Assembly (NCBI RefSeq): GCF_050948175.1 | Contig: NC_135202.1 | Coordinates: 11,842,001 to 11,906,000 of the forward strand | Direction of reading: 5' to 3' | Source: Xylocopa sonorina | Taxonomy: Eukaryota; Arthropoda; Insecta; Hymenoptera; Apidae | DNA: 64,000 bases | Part shown: piece after piece, positions 1-12,542 of the stretch | Layout: each line of letters opens with the position of its first letter | How positions within the stretch are numbered: position 1 is the first letter of the stretch | The notes under the pieces: model-generated | Seen by the model: only the letters and a program-made list of their open reading frames with translations | Told to the model about the DNA's origin: nothing | Database searches by the model: none | Position numbers and translations under genes: made by a program

Positions 1-2360
1 TAGTTTATATTACATATAATACTTACAAAAAAAGTAGAATTGTTTCAGGTGTGAAACTGATAGTTTACTTGAACGTTTGATCAACAACATCACCCATTCG
101 ACATGTTCCAGCAGGGTGATAAGAAGTTAAAGTTAAATGTTGTATATAACATTCCCAATATTTTGTACTGTCAAATGTTTCATTTTCACAGCCAGGGAAA
201 TGTTTTTTATAAATAGATGCGCCGATACTTCTCATAGCATTTGTTTTAATAAGTTTCTTCACAAACTTGATCCCTAGAAATTTGATATTTTGCACAATTT
301 TGCCGTAACTAATGTATTATGCAGTGCATAAAAGTTTGATCGAATGTAATACCATCTACGAGAATTGCAATATCATCTTTATCCGTCAAATATTTCGGAT
401 CAATTAAGGGCGAATCGAAAGGGTTGTTACTACGTAATTTAACTTCTCCTTTGCTTTTTGGATGCAATAAAACAGGAGCAATTGTTATCGTATTCTTGCA
501 TAAATTAGGAGAAAAATATTCATTATAAACCTATTAAAAGTAATATAGTATTTATACATAAAAACCATTCAATTATATTAGCATATAATGCATGAACTTT
601 GTGTAATTACAAATATCTAATATACTTTTTCAGAAATTCCCATAGATTCTTTTAAAACAACACCATTATCCCTTGATGCTCCAAGCGGCATTACCATTAT
701 TTGTAAATCTGGTACATTAGATTTGTTTTTTTGTAAAGAACTATGAAATGTACCTAATACCTCTACTCCTGTAAATGTCCATGGACCTTGGGCATACAAA
801 ATATATTATGTAAGTTGTAAAGATTAGGAATGTTTAGCATTTTAAACTAGTTTTACCTTTTCCGAAAAGAAAATAGTTTAACGCCGACATCGGATTTAAT
901 GTATTTCCCATACTGAAACCTATACTCGTGTTAAGCGTAATTAAATCAATTCCAGTGAGCACGTGATCCATCAAGTATCGTCCAACTGGTAAATTATTAA
1001 TTACATTTATCTAAAGAATATTGACATAATTGACATATGCATAAAAATCAATATTTGCAAAGACTAAACTTTACCTTTAAATCTTCCAAGTGTTCTTTTG
1101 GTCCAATACCAGATAACATTAATATTTTAGGAGTACCAATTGCACCAGCACTTAGAATAACACCTTCTTTCGCGAATGCCTTAAATGTTTTATTTAATGC
1201 AAAGAACTGTACTCCCACTGCTCTATCTGACTCCATTAATATCTTTAGAAGATTAAATACCCATTTAGTTCCAGTTAACTTCAAAAATTGCAATTATTCC
1301 ACAGCCAACTTTAAAAATACCTTTTCAACATGAGCATGAGTGATAATGGTTAAATTATTTTCTAAACAGTTGTACAATAATTTATCTGTACTCCAGCGTT
1401 TACCATTCTTTATGGACAACTGTACTTTCATAAAACCTAAATCAACAGAATGGTAAAATCATGATACTTTCCTATTCCCATTATAATTACCATCTTTTAA
1501 ATCATCATTAATATCGCCAATATCTTGATTCAATTCTTGTAGTCCTTCCAAAATGACATTGCCAAGACCAGTACCCCATTTTAGATCACTTATGCGGTCA
1601 CTATGTTTCATAACAGATTCTAAAAATATTTAAAGATCACAATGATAATAATAGATGGAAAATAATAATAAGTTCTTTAACTTACGAACAGAATTTGGAA
1701 GCCAATTATAATCCAAAGGATGTCCTCGTACGTAAAGCATGTAATTTAATCTACTGGTTCCACCAAGTATTTTACCCATTGCCCATTTGCTTTGCTATAA
1801 ACAAACAGTTTAATCTGTGCATTCTATCAAATAATATTTTCACAAGTAATTAAATATATTTTACATTGTTCTTTAAGCCTTTGCATGCATTCTGTTGCGG
1901 TACAGTGATATATTGCCAATCGTATGGAGTGTTTTGAATTAAAGGAGCTAAAAGCGGAATGTCTAAAAAAGGTGGTGCAACCCCTCCAGCTTCGAGCAAT
2001 AATATTTTATGTCCATCTTTAGTTAGTTTCGTGCTCAAAGTCGCACCTGCCGTACCAGCCCCAACTAGAAAGCAAATAGCATTTTTAATGTTCATAGCCA
2101 TTCTATTTCTAGTCAAAGCCATTTTTTTCATAGACATGTACGATATCAAATATTTTTATTATAAAATATATTACATATAAAGGTACACGATATACACGCA
2201 ACTTACTGATGATAAAATCGTATAGTTGAAAATCATTAATACTGTTAAAAATCCATTGTTTATAAATATCAAATGTATATACAAAGCTAAGGTAACTAGA
2301 GAATCCAAATACCATTAAACTAGTAATTGCAAAAATGGTAAATTGTAGGAACTTGGACAT
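1..2360 (-). CDS. GMC oxidoreductase (glucose dehydrogenase-like), 3' end cut by window
   Basis: Flavin-dependent GMC-family oxidoreductase. Ten exons are supported on the minus strand: 2360-2207, 2064-1865, 1794-1686, 1619-1491, 1436-1321, 1242-1075, 1010-857, 786-626, 530-353 and 273-69; the frame stays open through all joins (about 524 residues) and the last exon or exons lie left of base 1. The N-terminus is a hydrophobic anchor or signal (MSKFLQFTIFAITSLMVFGF). The FAD dinucleotide-binding glycines read IGAGTAG after splicing exon 1 to 2, then GKILGGTSRLNYMLYVRG (GMC signature 1), GVILSAGAIGTPKILMLSG (signature 2), and near the C-terminus HPAGTCRMG with the histidine expected in the active site. 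The intron 1490-1437 is only 54 nt. The family includes glucose dehydrogenase and ecdysone oxidase; the substrate cannot be told from sequence. The start Met is the first in frame and precedes the anchor. Confidence 0.88.
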
Positions 2361-2608
2361 TTTAATAACATTTAAAAGGTTAAGGTTAGAGTATGTTCCG
2401 TTTAAATTCCTTTCGATAATGAAGGCATACGGTTTTTGTAACTCGAATGCAAATGTTTAGAAATTGAAAAGCATATTATCACACATCGTTTACTTGTGAT
2501 TATAGAAAGTTGTGGCAAATTGTATCGAAGCCAGTAGCTTCTTGATAAGGTGTTAAATGTAGGAGAAATAGAGGCAAAGAAAAATTTTGTTAAAAGAATA
2601 TAAAATGT

Positions 2609-2614
2609 TTATTC
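2609..2614 (-). promoter_or_regulatory. Polyadenylation signal of Chk1
   Basis: AATAAA on the minus strand, about 24 nt past the Chk1 stop codon at 2638-2640. Only about 280 bp separate that stop from the start codon of the downstream GMC gene, which is on the same strand. Confidence 0.5.
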
Positions 2615-2637
2615 ATAAAATTTAATTGTGTACAACA

Positions 2638-5147
2638 TTAAGGCATGCATTCTGTCGCAACAGCGATAGGCCACGTAATAGGGCCCTTCAATATAATATC
2701 ATCTAATAACGATTTAATTTTTACAAATCTTCGTTTAAATTCTAATCCGCAGCCTTTGGATAATCGGAAATCAACCAATATTTTCCCATCCATCTCAACA
2801 ATATCTGCTTTAAAAACTAGAGGCATCTTTCTTCTATCCATGGTTGATATAGTAATCTGTAAAAACAGTCGCGTAATTTTTTAATCATTTATAATTTCAA
2901 TCGGAATCGGTATACGTATCGTATATCTTTTTTACTTACAGTGCCAAAATTATTAATACGGCACGTATAATTCTCATTTTTCAAACAATTCATTAATCTT
3001 TTCACGGTTTCCTCCAACTCTGTTTTAACGAAAAATCTTGTCATTCTGCGTACCAATCGTTGGAAAGTATTTTGCTGTAAATAGGAAATTAAATTATGTG
3101 CAATGAATATAAAGTAGCGTAGTTATATTTGTGAACTACCGATCATAAGTAAAAGTCGCATTACCTGACTTGCTTGAGTCAATTGTTTAGTCTGCACTTG
3201 TGTACATAATAACAGGTCTTCGATATGCGCAGGTTGTGAGAACGAAAATCCGAGACGTTCATCAAAATTAATTTCTACCGCATTAAAACTCTCTACGGCG
3301 GGTAATTCGGGTTGTGATAAGCAGAATCTTGTCAAGTTCTCGTCTTCCAACACTTGCCTCGAGTCGGTCTCATCAGGTCGGACATATCCTATATTTCCAG
3401 CTATTATAAAAACAAATGTTTCAACTTTGTCAGCTATTGTTTTTACATTCATTTGTGAATCAATCTTCTTGTTAATTAAAAATTTTTAACATTTCACTTA
3501 GATGCATACGCCAGTGCTCTTTGCTTTGGTAATCTAGCTTTATGATCCTCAATTAAAATCATAGAGCTGTATTACCAAAGTAAAGGCAAAAGCTTTGATA
3601 AGCTTAAAGAATCGTATTATTGTATCCTACTTTTTGTTTATTTAACGTTTAAATAACTGTGATTAAAGTAAAAATTATTCTATACTTACACTGCGATCGG
3701 AAAATTTTGTTGTACTCGATATCCACTTAGTTAGGTACCAAGTTGCTTTGAGTAAGTTAACATGTACTCAGAGTCACTCAGTACCTGACCAAGTAAATAC
3801 TTGCTAAACCCCGTCCATTGGAACTTTGTAAAAAGTTTTGTACGTAAAAGTAGGACGATATATTTTGTAATTATAAATTGATGCTTACCTTCTTGGAATT
3901 TTTTGATGAACCATCTGTGTTGCTTAATATCCTTTATGGTAAATCTGGCCGATGGTGAATGCATAAGAATATTTTTTATCAAAGATAAAGAAGCGTTGTC
4001 CAATTTTTTCCATGGTGTTAGAGACATGTATTTTCCATCTCTCCATGCCTTATATTCTGGACACTCTGCCAAGGATTGATCCCAAGGCAGCTCTATAGTT
4101 CAGATATGGACCAGTTAAAAACTAAGAAATGTAAGTTATGCATTAGATCTAATCCATCAGACTAAAGACCATAGTGGTCTACTACTTTACAAATATTCAC
4201 AACAATGTTTGAACAGTTAATTTGCGTTATTAAATTATAACTATTTACAATTATATATTAATATACATAACAATTTACCGCAGAAGCAAAAATTTATTTT
4301 TCTCACAATTAAAATTTTGTTGTAAGATTACCTCCAGCTAGCAAAGCCACAAGGATTATACCACACGACCATATATCAGCAGGTTCAGCATGATAGGGTC
4401 GCAGTAATACTTCTGGAGCAACATAGGGCAACGTTCCGCATCTCTTCTCCAAACATCTCTCCTTGCCATGGAGGCGATACATTGTTGCCAATCCAAAGTC
4501 AGAAACTTTCAAGTTATCATGTTCGTCTAATAACAAATTTTCTGGTTTTAAATCCCTATGCGCAACACCTCTACCATGAAGATACTCCACGGCAGAGATT
4601 AATTGTTTGAAATACTTTTGCGCTTCCCATATTGGCATACCAACATCTGGTTCTGTCTCGAGTTAACAAAAATTAATATTAATGATATTAATATTTTTAG
4701 GATTATTCAAGAGGAACAAAACCTTACCAATTCTATCAAATAGTTCTCCTCCTGATGCATATTCCAGAAATATATATTCCATGTTCGGCTCGCTACGCTT
4801 TCCAAAATACTGTATAATGTTAGGGTTGGAGAGTATACGATGAATTGTAGTTTCTTTATGAACAATTTGACGAACATCTGGATGCTTCTCTAAGTCTATC
4901 ATTTTCATAGCAACAGCCTCGCCTGTAGACTTATTTATAACTAGCTTTACTCTGAAAGAAAAAAAGTCAAGCTCAATCGTGACCAGAATTATTAAGTAAG
5001 GATATTTATAGTAAGAGATATTTAAATTTAATATTAATCTCGAACAAATTTCTAGTTACACAATTCGGAAGTATACTAAACGTACTCGCCGTAAGCACCT
5101 TCTCCCAGAGTATGCCCAAATATCCAACCATCTACGAATTCCGTCAT
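2638..5147 (-). CDS. Chk1: Checkpoint kinase Chk1 (grapes orthologue)
   Basis: Serine/threonine kinase of the DNA replication and damage checkpoint, activated by ATR and acting on Cdc25. Eight exons: 5147-5086, 4951-4728, 4652-4332, 4092-3889, 3725-3690, 3400-3165, 3074-2940, 2856-2638; they join to 478 residues (human CHK1 has 476). Visible are the glycine loop LGEGAYGE, VAMK lysine, catalytic HRDLKPENLLL, DFGLA, and CGTLPYVAPEVLL in the activation segment. The C-terminal half carries two SQ motifs, LSQPELP (about S311) and FSFSQPAH (about S337), which align with the human ATR sites S317 and S345. The last exon encodes a KA1-like end with ILVDFRLSKG. The start ATG lies four codons before the conserved Trp-x-Phe start of the kinase domain. 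The 36-nt exon 5 is the least certain part. Confidence 0.95.
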
Positions 5148-6081
5148 TCTGCTCCAGCATGCCTCTTTTCAATGGTAGTAAGAATCTTTCTTCCCTAATC
5201 TTTCCTCACAGGCCGATCATTTAACGTAATCGTCCACTCTAGAAAAAGAGAAATTATCGGAACAATCTATCGGGAACGGTGATAATTTTGTTTCGGTAAA
5301 ATGCTTACGTTATATACCATTTTCCATAAAAACGATCGGTCTTGCGAAGCACGTGGTTTTAATCACATCGACGGAACATCGTGCTCTCGAGCGAACCGAA
5401 AGCGGTGTACTAAAATTTACATTTAAAAGCGTACGTTCGCACGATTAATCTATCTTTTTCCCTTTACTCAGGCTTTATTAATCTCGTCAACGATCCAATC
5501 AACGGAGTATGCGATTATAAACTGAAGCACTTTCTTCTCGAAATCGTGTTAAAATTACTGTTGCGAACAAGTTACAAGATAATATGAGAGGTATTCATCT
5601 CTGGAAAACGATGAACCACGCACTCTGGAATTTCTGGGGTATGAAATTACTGCATTTTCATTGGCCGAAAAGATATTTGAAGAGCTTTAAAGTCCCTGCT
5701 CCTTAAATATTTAGTTAAACATCGAGACGAAACGTACCGCTCTCGAATATATTAAAAAAATATAATTTTTTCTGATCAAAAATATTGATAATAGCATCAA
5801 ACTTTTAATTTAATTTACACATTCGTCTTTTGAAAATTTACTATTCATGTTTTCCATTTAGCGCGACTCTATTATATCAATTGCATTTATAATCCAAGTT
5901 ATAATTTACATTAAATAATATGTTATATATTAATATGTATATATTGATATGTTAATATCACATAAAAGGGGTTTTAAAGATACTGTACATACAGAGTTTT
6001 TAAATATTAATATTTATTAAAATTATTTTAATACACGTGTAGCTTTATGTAAATGTACAATTTAAATGCATAATGCTATAT
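5148..6081. other. Intergenic, Chk1 promoter and SF3A3 3' region
   Basis: No coding exon is supported. The right part is AT-rich 3' flank of SF3A3; the left part (about 5150-5500) is richer in CG and likely holds the Chk1 promoter and 5' UTR. Confidence 0.5.
6013..6018 (-). promoter_or_regulatory. Polyadenylation signal of SF3A3
   Basis: AATAAA on the minus strand, 64 nt downstream of the SF3A3 stop at 6082-6084. Confidence 0.5.
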
Positions 6082-7653
6082 TTATAAAAGACCTTGTCTC
6101 TTTAAGTCCTCGTATGTTTTACGATTAACGACATTACCAAGAGAGTCTTCAAATTCTTCCTCCTGTTCTGGCTGCCAACGTTCGGCTTGCTTCTGTGCCT
6201 TCAACTTCTCCCACAAAGCTAAGGCATCTTCTATCTGTGTTACATTAGCAAAATGTGCGGTATTTGGTATACCAAGACAACGCATACCGTGCGCGTGCCT
6301 CCATTCCGCAAAATGTCTCTGGAAAGCTTTTGGCCCTTTGTACGTAAAGTTTCCACATATCTCACAATTATAACTGATATTTAGGCCGTGTAACTTGTAC
6401 AACCAATATGGTATTGGTTTTCCATCCCATCCAAGAGGAAGATTTTTGGGATTGTAAGGGACTTCATTATCGTCGTCCTCTTCCGATTCACTGGCGCTAG
6501 CTTCAGCATCGGAATCTCCTCTCTCACCTTCTGTCCTAGCTTGTTTCCTCTGTACATTTTCCTTTGTTGCAACACGTTGAATAGACACCAATTCCGCAAG
6601 CCTGTACACTTGCCCCTCCAAGCGTGCGATATCCTTTTGTTTCTCAGAGTTCCTTCCTTTGCCAGATTTTCTATTCTTATTATTTTTAGCTAACAGATTC
6701 GGATCCAATGATGCTTCACCTTTTGTACTGAAAAGCCTCTGAGCTCTCTCCTCCAGTGTACCGCCGCACTTTAAACCTAAAGCCATTAACGCTGATTTCA
6801 ATCTATCCAGACCCAGAGATGCGAGTTCTTCCCACGAAGAGAAAGCAGAAAGTTCTAAATGAGCCCCCACGTGAGTCAAAGCGCTACCAGTCTCTTTTGG
6901 CCATCCTGGAAATGTACTATTCTCCCATTGCGTTTCAAACTCTTTGTTCGCCTCCTCGAGCTCTCCATTTATATCGAGTAAAGGTCTAACTCTACTCAAA
7001 TAATCGGTCAAATAGTCTAACAACGACTCCACGTATTTTTGATATTCAGCATTTTTCCTTTCCCTTGGTATGTCGAACAAATGATCAAACGTAGATAGGT
7101 ACGTAATGTAGTCTATCTTTTCTATTCCTTTCAGGTTGATGTATTTCTCGTAACATTCGTGAAGATCTAGATACTTCCCGTAACCCTCTTCGTCTGTGAA
7201 TTCGACAAGATTGGAAAGCTCCTCGGTTGGATTTTCCCTCATTTTGGCCAGTTCCTCAAATTCCACAGACATCGGAATGCTTATTTCATTTTGATGCCGG
7301 CGATAGAATTTTTCTATAGATTTCAATCGGGAATAGAACTCAGAAAATTCATTAGGTCCGGAAAGTGCTTGCACCTATACGAGCGAAATGGAAATTTTTG
7401 TTATTAACTTGTCCACGTGAACGTAAGTTACTCGACGTACCTCTTCTTTCCTTTCTCCGTCCTTATCCTCGTACAAATCCTGCAAATGTGAAGTACTGTC
7501 CATGTACCGATCAAGCAGCATTTTTAGTCGATGTTCTGAATTTATACTTTCCCTGTGGCCAGGCTTTTTGTAGAGCATTTCCTTGACCATCGCGTCCATC
7601 AGCCTTTCTCGCTCCTCATGATAACGTCGCTGTTGTTCCAGTATTGTTTCCAT
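6082..7653 (-). CDS. SF3A3: Splicing factor 3A subunit 3 (SF3a60, noisette orthologue)
   Basis: Core subunit of the SF3a complex of U2 snRNP, needed for branch-site recognition in the nucleus. Two exons, 7653-7441 and 7374-6082, joined in phase 0, give 501 residues, the same length as human SF3A3. The N-terminus METILEQQRRYHEERERLMD is the conserved helix of the family; the middle is acidic and lysine-rich; near the C-terminus is the matrin-type U1-like C2H2 zinc finger (CEICGNFTYKGPKAFQRHF, with HAHGMRCLGIPN following). The C-terminus VNRKTYEDLKRQGLL is also typical. The gene lies head-to-head with prefoldin 6, with about 820 bp between start codons. The 66-nt intron has a GTACGT donor. Confidence 0.97.
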
Positions 7654-8473
7654 ATTTTTTGATTTTCTATGAAAACAATATAGGTTCGATTTGTTTTCAG
7701 ATTAAATCAACAACAATTTCAACATAATTCAACATAGATCGGCTTGAAGAGGGAAAATTGGTTTGTGTCTCCATCTGATGGCAATTATAGGGACTGGTAT
7801 AGGGAATATATATTTTGAGGGGTATGTATAATGAAAAAATTATATAAATATATTCGAAGAGAATTCGTTGTAATATCGACTCTTCTTCCTTCTTTTGGTA
7901 TTCGTGATATGTTCCTTTATTAATGTTTTCAAATGTATTTAATTCAGGATCCGTGGAAGTATCTTTATTTTATTTTTCCCAGTTTAAAATTGAACTGAAA
8001 TAAATTGCACAACAGATTCTCATTCCTAATTTGTTCTTCTCTGTGAGTCTTGTATACATGCATGTCGGTACGTCAGTAGCGGCGTTTAAGTTAGTCAATA
8101 TTTGTGAGTTGGAAACAGGAAACGGGTTAAAGAGGTGAGTATAAATTTAATTAAAATAACAGTCTACACTTTCTGTTCTTTGGTAATAAATCTTTGCTGT
8201 ATAATACGTGAAGGAACGCGTTCGAAAGGTGTGAAACGTAACGTTTCTTTCCACAATATACGATATATGTATTTAGAGTAGAAGGTTAGGATTTAAAACA
8301 ATTATAATTTGCATTTTATGCGTCAGAGAATTCGTTCTTGTTTCATCTATTTTATCAGAATAAAATAGATATCTTAATAATACAATCGCATATTTATATC
8401 TTGTGAAAACGTAACCTCATTGTCGCGCAACCCTTGTTTCCTGTTATTAATACTTTTCGTTTTTCAGGCAAAC
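7654..8473. promoter_or_regulatory. Divergent promoter region of SF3A3 and PFDN6
   Basis: 820 bp between two start codons that point away from each other. A plausible 5' UTR donor for PFDN6 lies near 8135 (GAGGTGAGTAT), with the acceptor just before the start codon at 8467. No TATA box stands out. The two genes are both housekeeping, so shared regulation is plausible but unproven. Confidence 0.45.
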
Positions 8474-9026
8474 ATGACGGAAGAAATGCAGAAGAATTTA
8501 AAATTAGAAATAGACAAGTACAAGCAGGTTCAAAAAGGTATTTCATTAATTCTTTTATATCAAACTTTTTTTTTTAATTGATCGTATAATTATTATTAAT
8601 CAATTGTCTTGTTACACATAGATTCTGTTTGTATCAGATTACCACAAGGCACTGAGTCAAAGGCAACAGCTGGATGGTCAGTTAAATGAGAATATCGCTG
8701 TTAAGAAAGAGTTGGATCTATTGAAACCTGAGGATGATGTTTTCAAACTTATCGGACCAGTTCTCATTAAACAGGACCTAGAAGAAGCAAAACAGAATGT
8801 TGCTAAACGAATGGATTATATTTCCTCTGAATTGTAGGTTATTAAATATAAAAATAGTGTGTGCTAACAATAAATTCAACCTTTTTATAATTTTAGGAAA
8901 AGAGTAGAACAATTGATAACTACATTAGATAAGAAACAAGATACGTATCGTGAAACATTGGAGAAATATCAGCAAATGTTTCAACGAGCTCAAGTAAAGG
9001 CATCGCTTTCTCAACCAAAGGCATAA
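8474..9026 (+). CDS. PFDN6: Prefoldin subunit 6
   Basis: Beta-type subunit of the hexameric cytosolic chaperone prefoldin, which hands unfolded actin and tubulin to the CCT chaperonin. Three exons, 8474-8537, 8638-8833 and 8897-9026, give 129 residues, equal to human PFDN6. The protein shows the family pattern of two long coiled-coil helices linked by short strands: MTEEMQKNLKLEIDKYKQVQ, then LKPEDDVFKLIGPVLIKQDL (the diagnostic beta-hairpin), then a C-terminal helix ending in RAQVKASLSQPKA. The ATG sits seven bases after a splice acceptor, so the 5' UTR is probably split. A poly(A) signal AATAAA is at 9082-9087. Confidence 0.96.
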
Positions 9027-9547
9027 TTTCACAAGCGAAGGGATCAAAAAATGTTGCAGCTCCACTATATCGATATCATAAAATAAATAATTTGACTATA
9101 AATATCATTCTCATTTCTAATTAGATTCGTTAATAAATTCCTTGCGAAGCTTTTATTATCTTATTTCCTCCAGTGTTATCATATTGATACGAGTAATACT
9201 ATGTAAATGTATCAATTGTCAAAGAGATTGTACATGTTCCAGAGTTGAGATATCCTAACCTAATATTTCCAATCATATCGCACAATAAATTTGCCTAATT
9301 AGTAATTAATAGGTGATACATGATAGAGTTAATAACAAATTTTTAATCTGAGAAAGTAAAGTTATTTAAAATACACTCTGAAACTTCTTAAATATATAGA
9401 GCATATGTATATACAATTTATATGACTAAAAATGGCGATTCCTCTACCGCCTCTCCATTGAGTTATCGAAGAATATCGTTAATTTTATACGTACCTTATT
9501 GTATAAACATAGTACAAATTTTGTATTGTTTTTAATGAAATTGCATA
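9027..9547. other. Intergenic between PFDN6 and COMMD2
   Basis: AT-rich. It holds the PFDN6 poly(A) signal (9082-9087) and the presumed COMMD2 promoter; nothing coding is seen. Confidence 0.5.
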
Positions 9548-10468
9548 ATGTTATTAACATTAAAACCGGACCATAAAAAGCATGTACTGCTTCTTATAGA
9601 ACACTCACCGCAGGGTGTGTAGGATTGTTGTTATTTTTATTGCCGATTTGTTTTTTCCAAAATAACAGTCTCGTTCGATTTTTTTCAGTTTTACAAGATT
9701 TCTGTAAATTGGCTCTGGATTATTTGCAAAAAGGGCAAAATATTAAGTTGTATAATGCAGCTGCCCGTGAGTAGAGATTTTTATTATAGATCCTTGAAAC
9801 AAAATAATCGTGACACTATCGATCTATAATTTTGTCTTTCAGAAAAATTGTCGGTCGAAGTGGGAGTTATTAAAAATTCAGTGGAAGGACTTGTTAATTT
9901 ATTACTAGAAAGTTGTAGATATAAGGTGATCCACGTGTTATTCGTTTATGTACATTTCTCTTCTGACACGTGAATTATGATATAAATTAATATTTAACTT
10001 TTACAGTTGAATTCTGAAGACTTCAGAGATTCAGTAATATCTTTAGGCTTTTCGGAGCAACAAGAAATTATATTGAGCAAATTATATAATGCTAAAAAAG
10101 AGGAAATATCGGATACACTTGCGAACGTTGGATTTAAATTGCCTGAATATCATGATATGGAATGGAGATTTGAAGTTCAGGTATTATACCGTTGCATCCT
10201 TAAACTCTGCATTAAAAATGCAGTAATAATCTGTGTTATGCGTAATGTATCTTTTCCATAGATTGCATCAAGAACGTTATTGAAGCAAGTTGCTCCGCTC
10301 ATTACTTTGGATTTGTCTATAAAAAATCCAGACAAAGACAAAAGTATTGAACATGTATTACTTCAGACCGACCCTGTTAACTTATTACATATAACGCAAC
10401 AATTGGAAGAGGCTCTGCAAGAAGGACGCAGTCAACACATTCGTAGGCTTTCCAGAGTAATAAAATAA
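9548..10468 (+). CDS. COMMD2: COMM domain-containing protein 2
   Basis: Member of the COMMD family, which forms the Commander complex for endosomal cargo recycling and also affects NF-kB. Five exons: 9548-9614, 9689-9766, 9843-9925, 10007-10180 and 10262-10468; they give 202 residues (human COMMD2 has 199). The N-terminus MLLTLKPDHKKHVLLL matches the human MLLELSEEHKEHL start. The helical part includes SVEGLVNLLLESCRY and FRDSVISLGFSEQQ. The C-terminal COMM domain has LPEYHDMEWRFEVQIASR and the strongly conserved VLLQTDPVNLLHITQQLEEA, ending RLSRVIK. A poly(A) signal AATAAA lies at 10492-10497. Confidence 0.94.
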
Positions 10469-10897
10469 TGGTACTCTCATATATTTTGTGCAATAAATTG
10501 TACGAAATTGTATAAAATATATTTCCTGTGTTAATCTTAATTATACACCGCAATAATATATTGTGCACGTTATTGATTATTTCAATTTGCATATAAGAGC
10601 ATATGTAAAGATTCATTCTGATTAGATTATTCTAAATGTAAGATGACTTTTCACACGTCATACTGGTCTACCTGTAAGTGTAACAATGCATTTGTTAGGA
10701 CTATAGATGAATTCATTTGAATATTTTATTGGATAACTTTATTGGATCTTATCATGCCAAGAATATAAAAGAAGAACAGTAGTTTTATAGTTGCAGTTGT
10801 AGAGGGAAGTGTATTATGTTTGTGTACATTTAAGTGATAGAGGATACTTTCTGCATCTTCTGTTTTTATCAGAATTGCATTCCCAAACATTTTTACC
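10469..10897. promoter_or_regulatory. Upstream region of LW opsin 2
   Basis: 430 bp between the COMMD2 stop and the opsin start, on the same strand. Near 10617-10627 the sequence TGATTAGATTA differs by one base from the RCSI/P3 photoreceptor core TAATYNRATTN of Drosophila opsin promoters. This match is short and only suggestive. Confidence 0.3.
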
Positions 10898-12542
10898 ATG
10901 GCAACTACCATAGGACCTCAATTTGCAAAACAAATCATGCGTTTTAACAATGAAACAGTTGTTAGTAAAGTACCCGAAGAAATGTTATATTTAATAGATC
11001 CATACTGGTAATTATTGTAATTAATATGTACAGTGGAAGCTCATCATCTGTTTACATTATTTTTAAATATCTTAAAACATAGGTATCAATTTCCACCACT
11101 GGATCCAATATGGCATAAAATTTTAGGCTTAGTTATGATTGCATTGGGTATTGTTGGGTGGTTTGGAAATGGTGTAGTGGTTTACATATTTGTAACAACA
11201 CCATCCCTGAGAACACCAAGTAATCTTCTCGTAGTAAATCTTGCTTTTTCTGATTTTATAATGATGGGTTTCATGTGTCCTCCTATGGTAATTTGTTGTT
11301 TTTATGAAACATGGGTTCTCGGTAAGAAAAATATATTTATTATATTATTTAAAAAATGTTTATACTTTGCAAAAATTGATATCTTAAGATGATGACTCTT
11401 TTACTCAGGTCCTTTAATGTGTGACATATATGCAATGGTTGGATCCCTGTGCGGATGTGCTTCTATATGGACCATGACTGCTATAGCTTTAGATAGGTAC
11501 AATGTTATAGTTAAAGTATGTATAATCTTATATACATAGATGTAAATGTATTAACAGTCAGAAGTTACAAAAGAGTAAAATATTTTTAGGGTATGAGTGG
11601 GACACCTCTTACCATCAAAAGAGCTGCATTACAAGTTCTTGGTATTTGGTCTTTTGCTCTACTATGGACAATTTTACCTTTAGTAGGATGGAACAGGTAA
11701 TATTTTAGTTGTAAATGATCAACAAGTATGGTCAACTATCAATTTTTTGACTTCTCAATCCAGGTACGTTCCCGAGGGTAACATGACAGCATGTGGAACG
11801 GATTATCTTACCCTAGAGTGGAGTTCCAAGTCGTACATATTAGTCTATTCTGTTTTCGTCTATTACACTCCGCTCTTTACCATTATTTATAGTTATTACT
11901 TTATCGTCTCGGTAAATGTTTAAAAATCGTTTCGATTAGAAACGCTCTTCGCATTCATAACTACACATGTTGTAATTATCATTTTCAGGCTGTTGCTGCA
12001 CACGAAAAAGCAATGAGAGAGCAAGCGAAAAAAATGAATGTCTCCTCTTTACGATCCGGAGATAATCAAAATACCAGTGCTGAGGCGAAATTAGCAAAGG
12101 TATCGTACTCTTCGATTGATCTATTTATCCCGCAAATAGTAATTTTACCAATAAATTGCATGTGTAATTTAGGTAGCATTGACGACAATATCGTTGTGGT
12201 TTATGGCGTGGACGCCATACCTTGTGATCAATTATATTGGAATATTTAATCGATCTCTGCTTACACCACTTTTCACAATATGGGGTTCCCTTTTCGCAAA
12301 AGCGAATGCAATATACAACCCGATCGTTTATGGAATCAGGTCTGTATCGTTCGAATATTTCTCCGTTATTTTTATGAACGACAGTAATATCAATGATCAA
12401 TTTTGTAAATACATTCTACAGCCATCCAAAATACAGAGCCGCGTTGAACGAAAAACTACCGTTCTTGGTGTGCGGCTCGACCGAAGATCAAACTGCTACA
12501 ACTAAACAAGAAAAGGCTTCGGTAACTACAGAAACCTCGTAA
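10898..12542 (+). CDS. LWRh2: Long-wavelength-sensitive opsin 2
   Basis: Seven-helix visual pigment of the insect long-wavelength clade, Gq-coupled. Eight exons: 10898-11007, 11083-11321, 11409-11515, 11590-11696, 11764-11911, 11989-12099, 12173-12339 and 12422-12542; joined they give 369 residues. Seen: GNGVVVYIF in TM1, LRTPSNLLVVNLAFSDF in TM2, DRYNVIVK after TM3, the insect Gq-type loop AAHEKAMREQAKKM, FMAWTPYLVINY in TM6, and the retinal-binding lysine (about K317) in FAKANAIYNPIVYG. It lies tail-to-tail with its paralogue LWRh1. Introns after coding bases 563, 822 and 989 are at the same places in both paralogues; those after 110, 349, 456 and 711 are only here. In bees the second LW opsin is reported to have non-retinal or ocellar expression; that is background, not seen here. 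Confidence 0.96.

Noticed and set aside
1437..1490. In-frame TGA at about 1455 in the GMC gene, suggesting a pseudogene
   Set aside because: It lies in a 54-nt intron with GTAATT donor and TTTAG acceptor; removing it restores the family sequence DGFMKVQLSIKNG.
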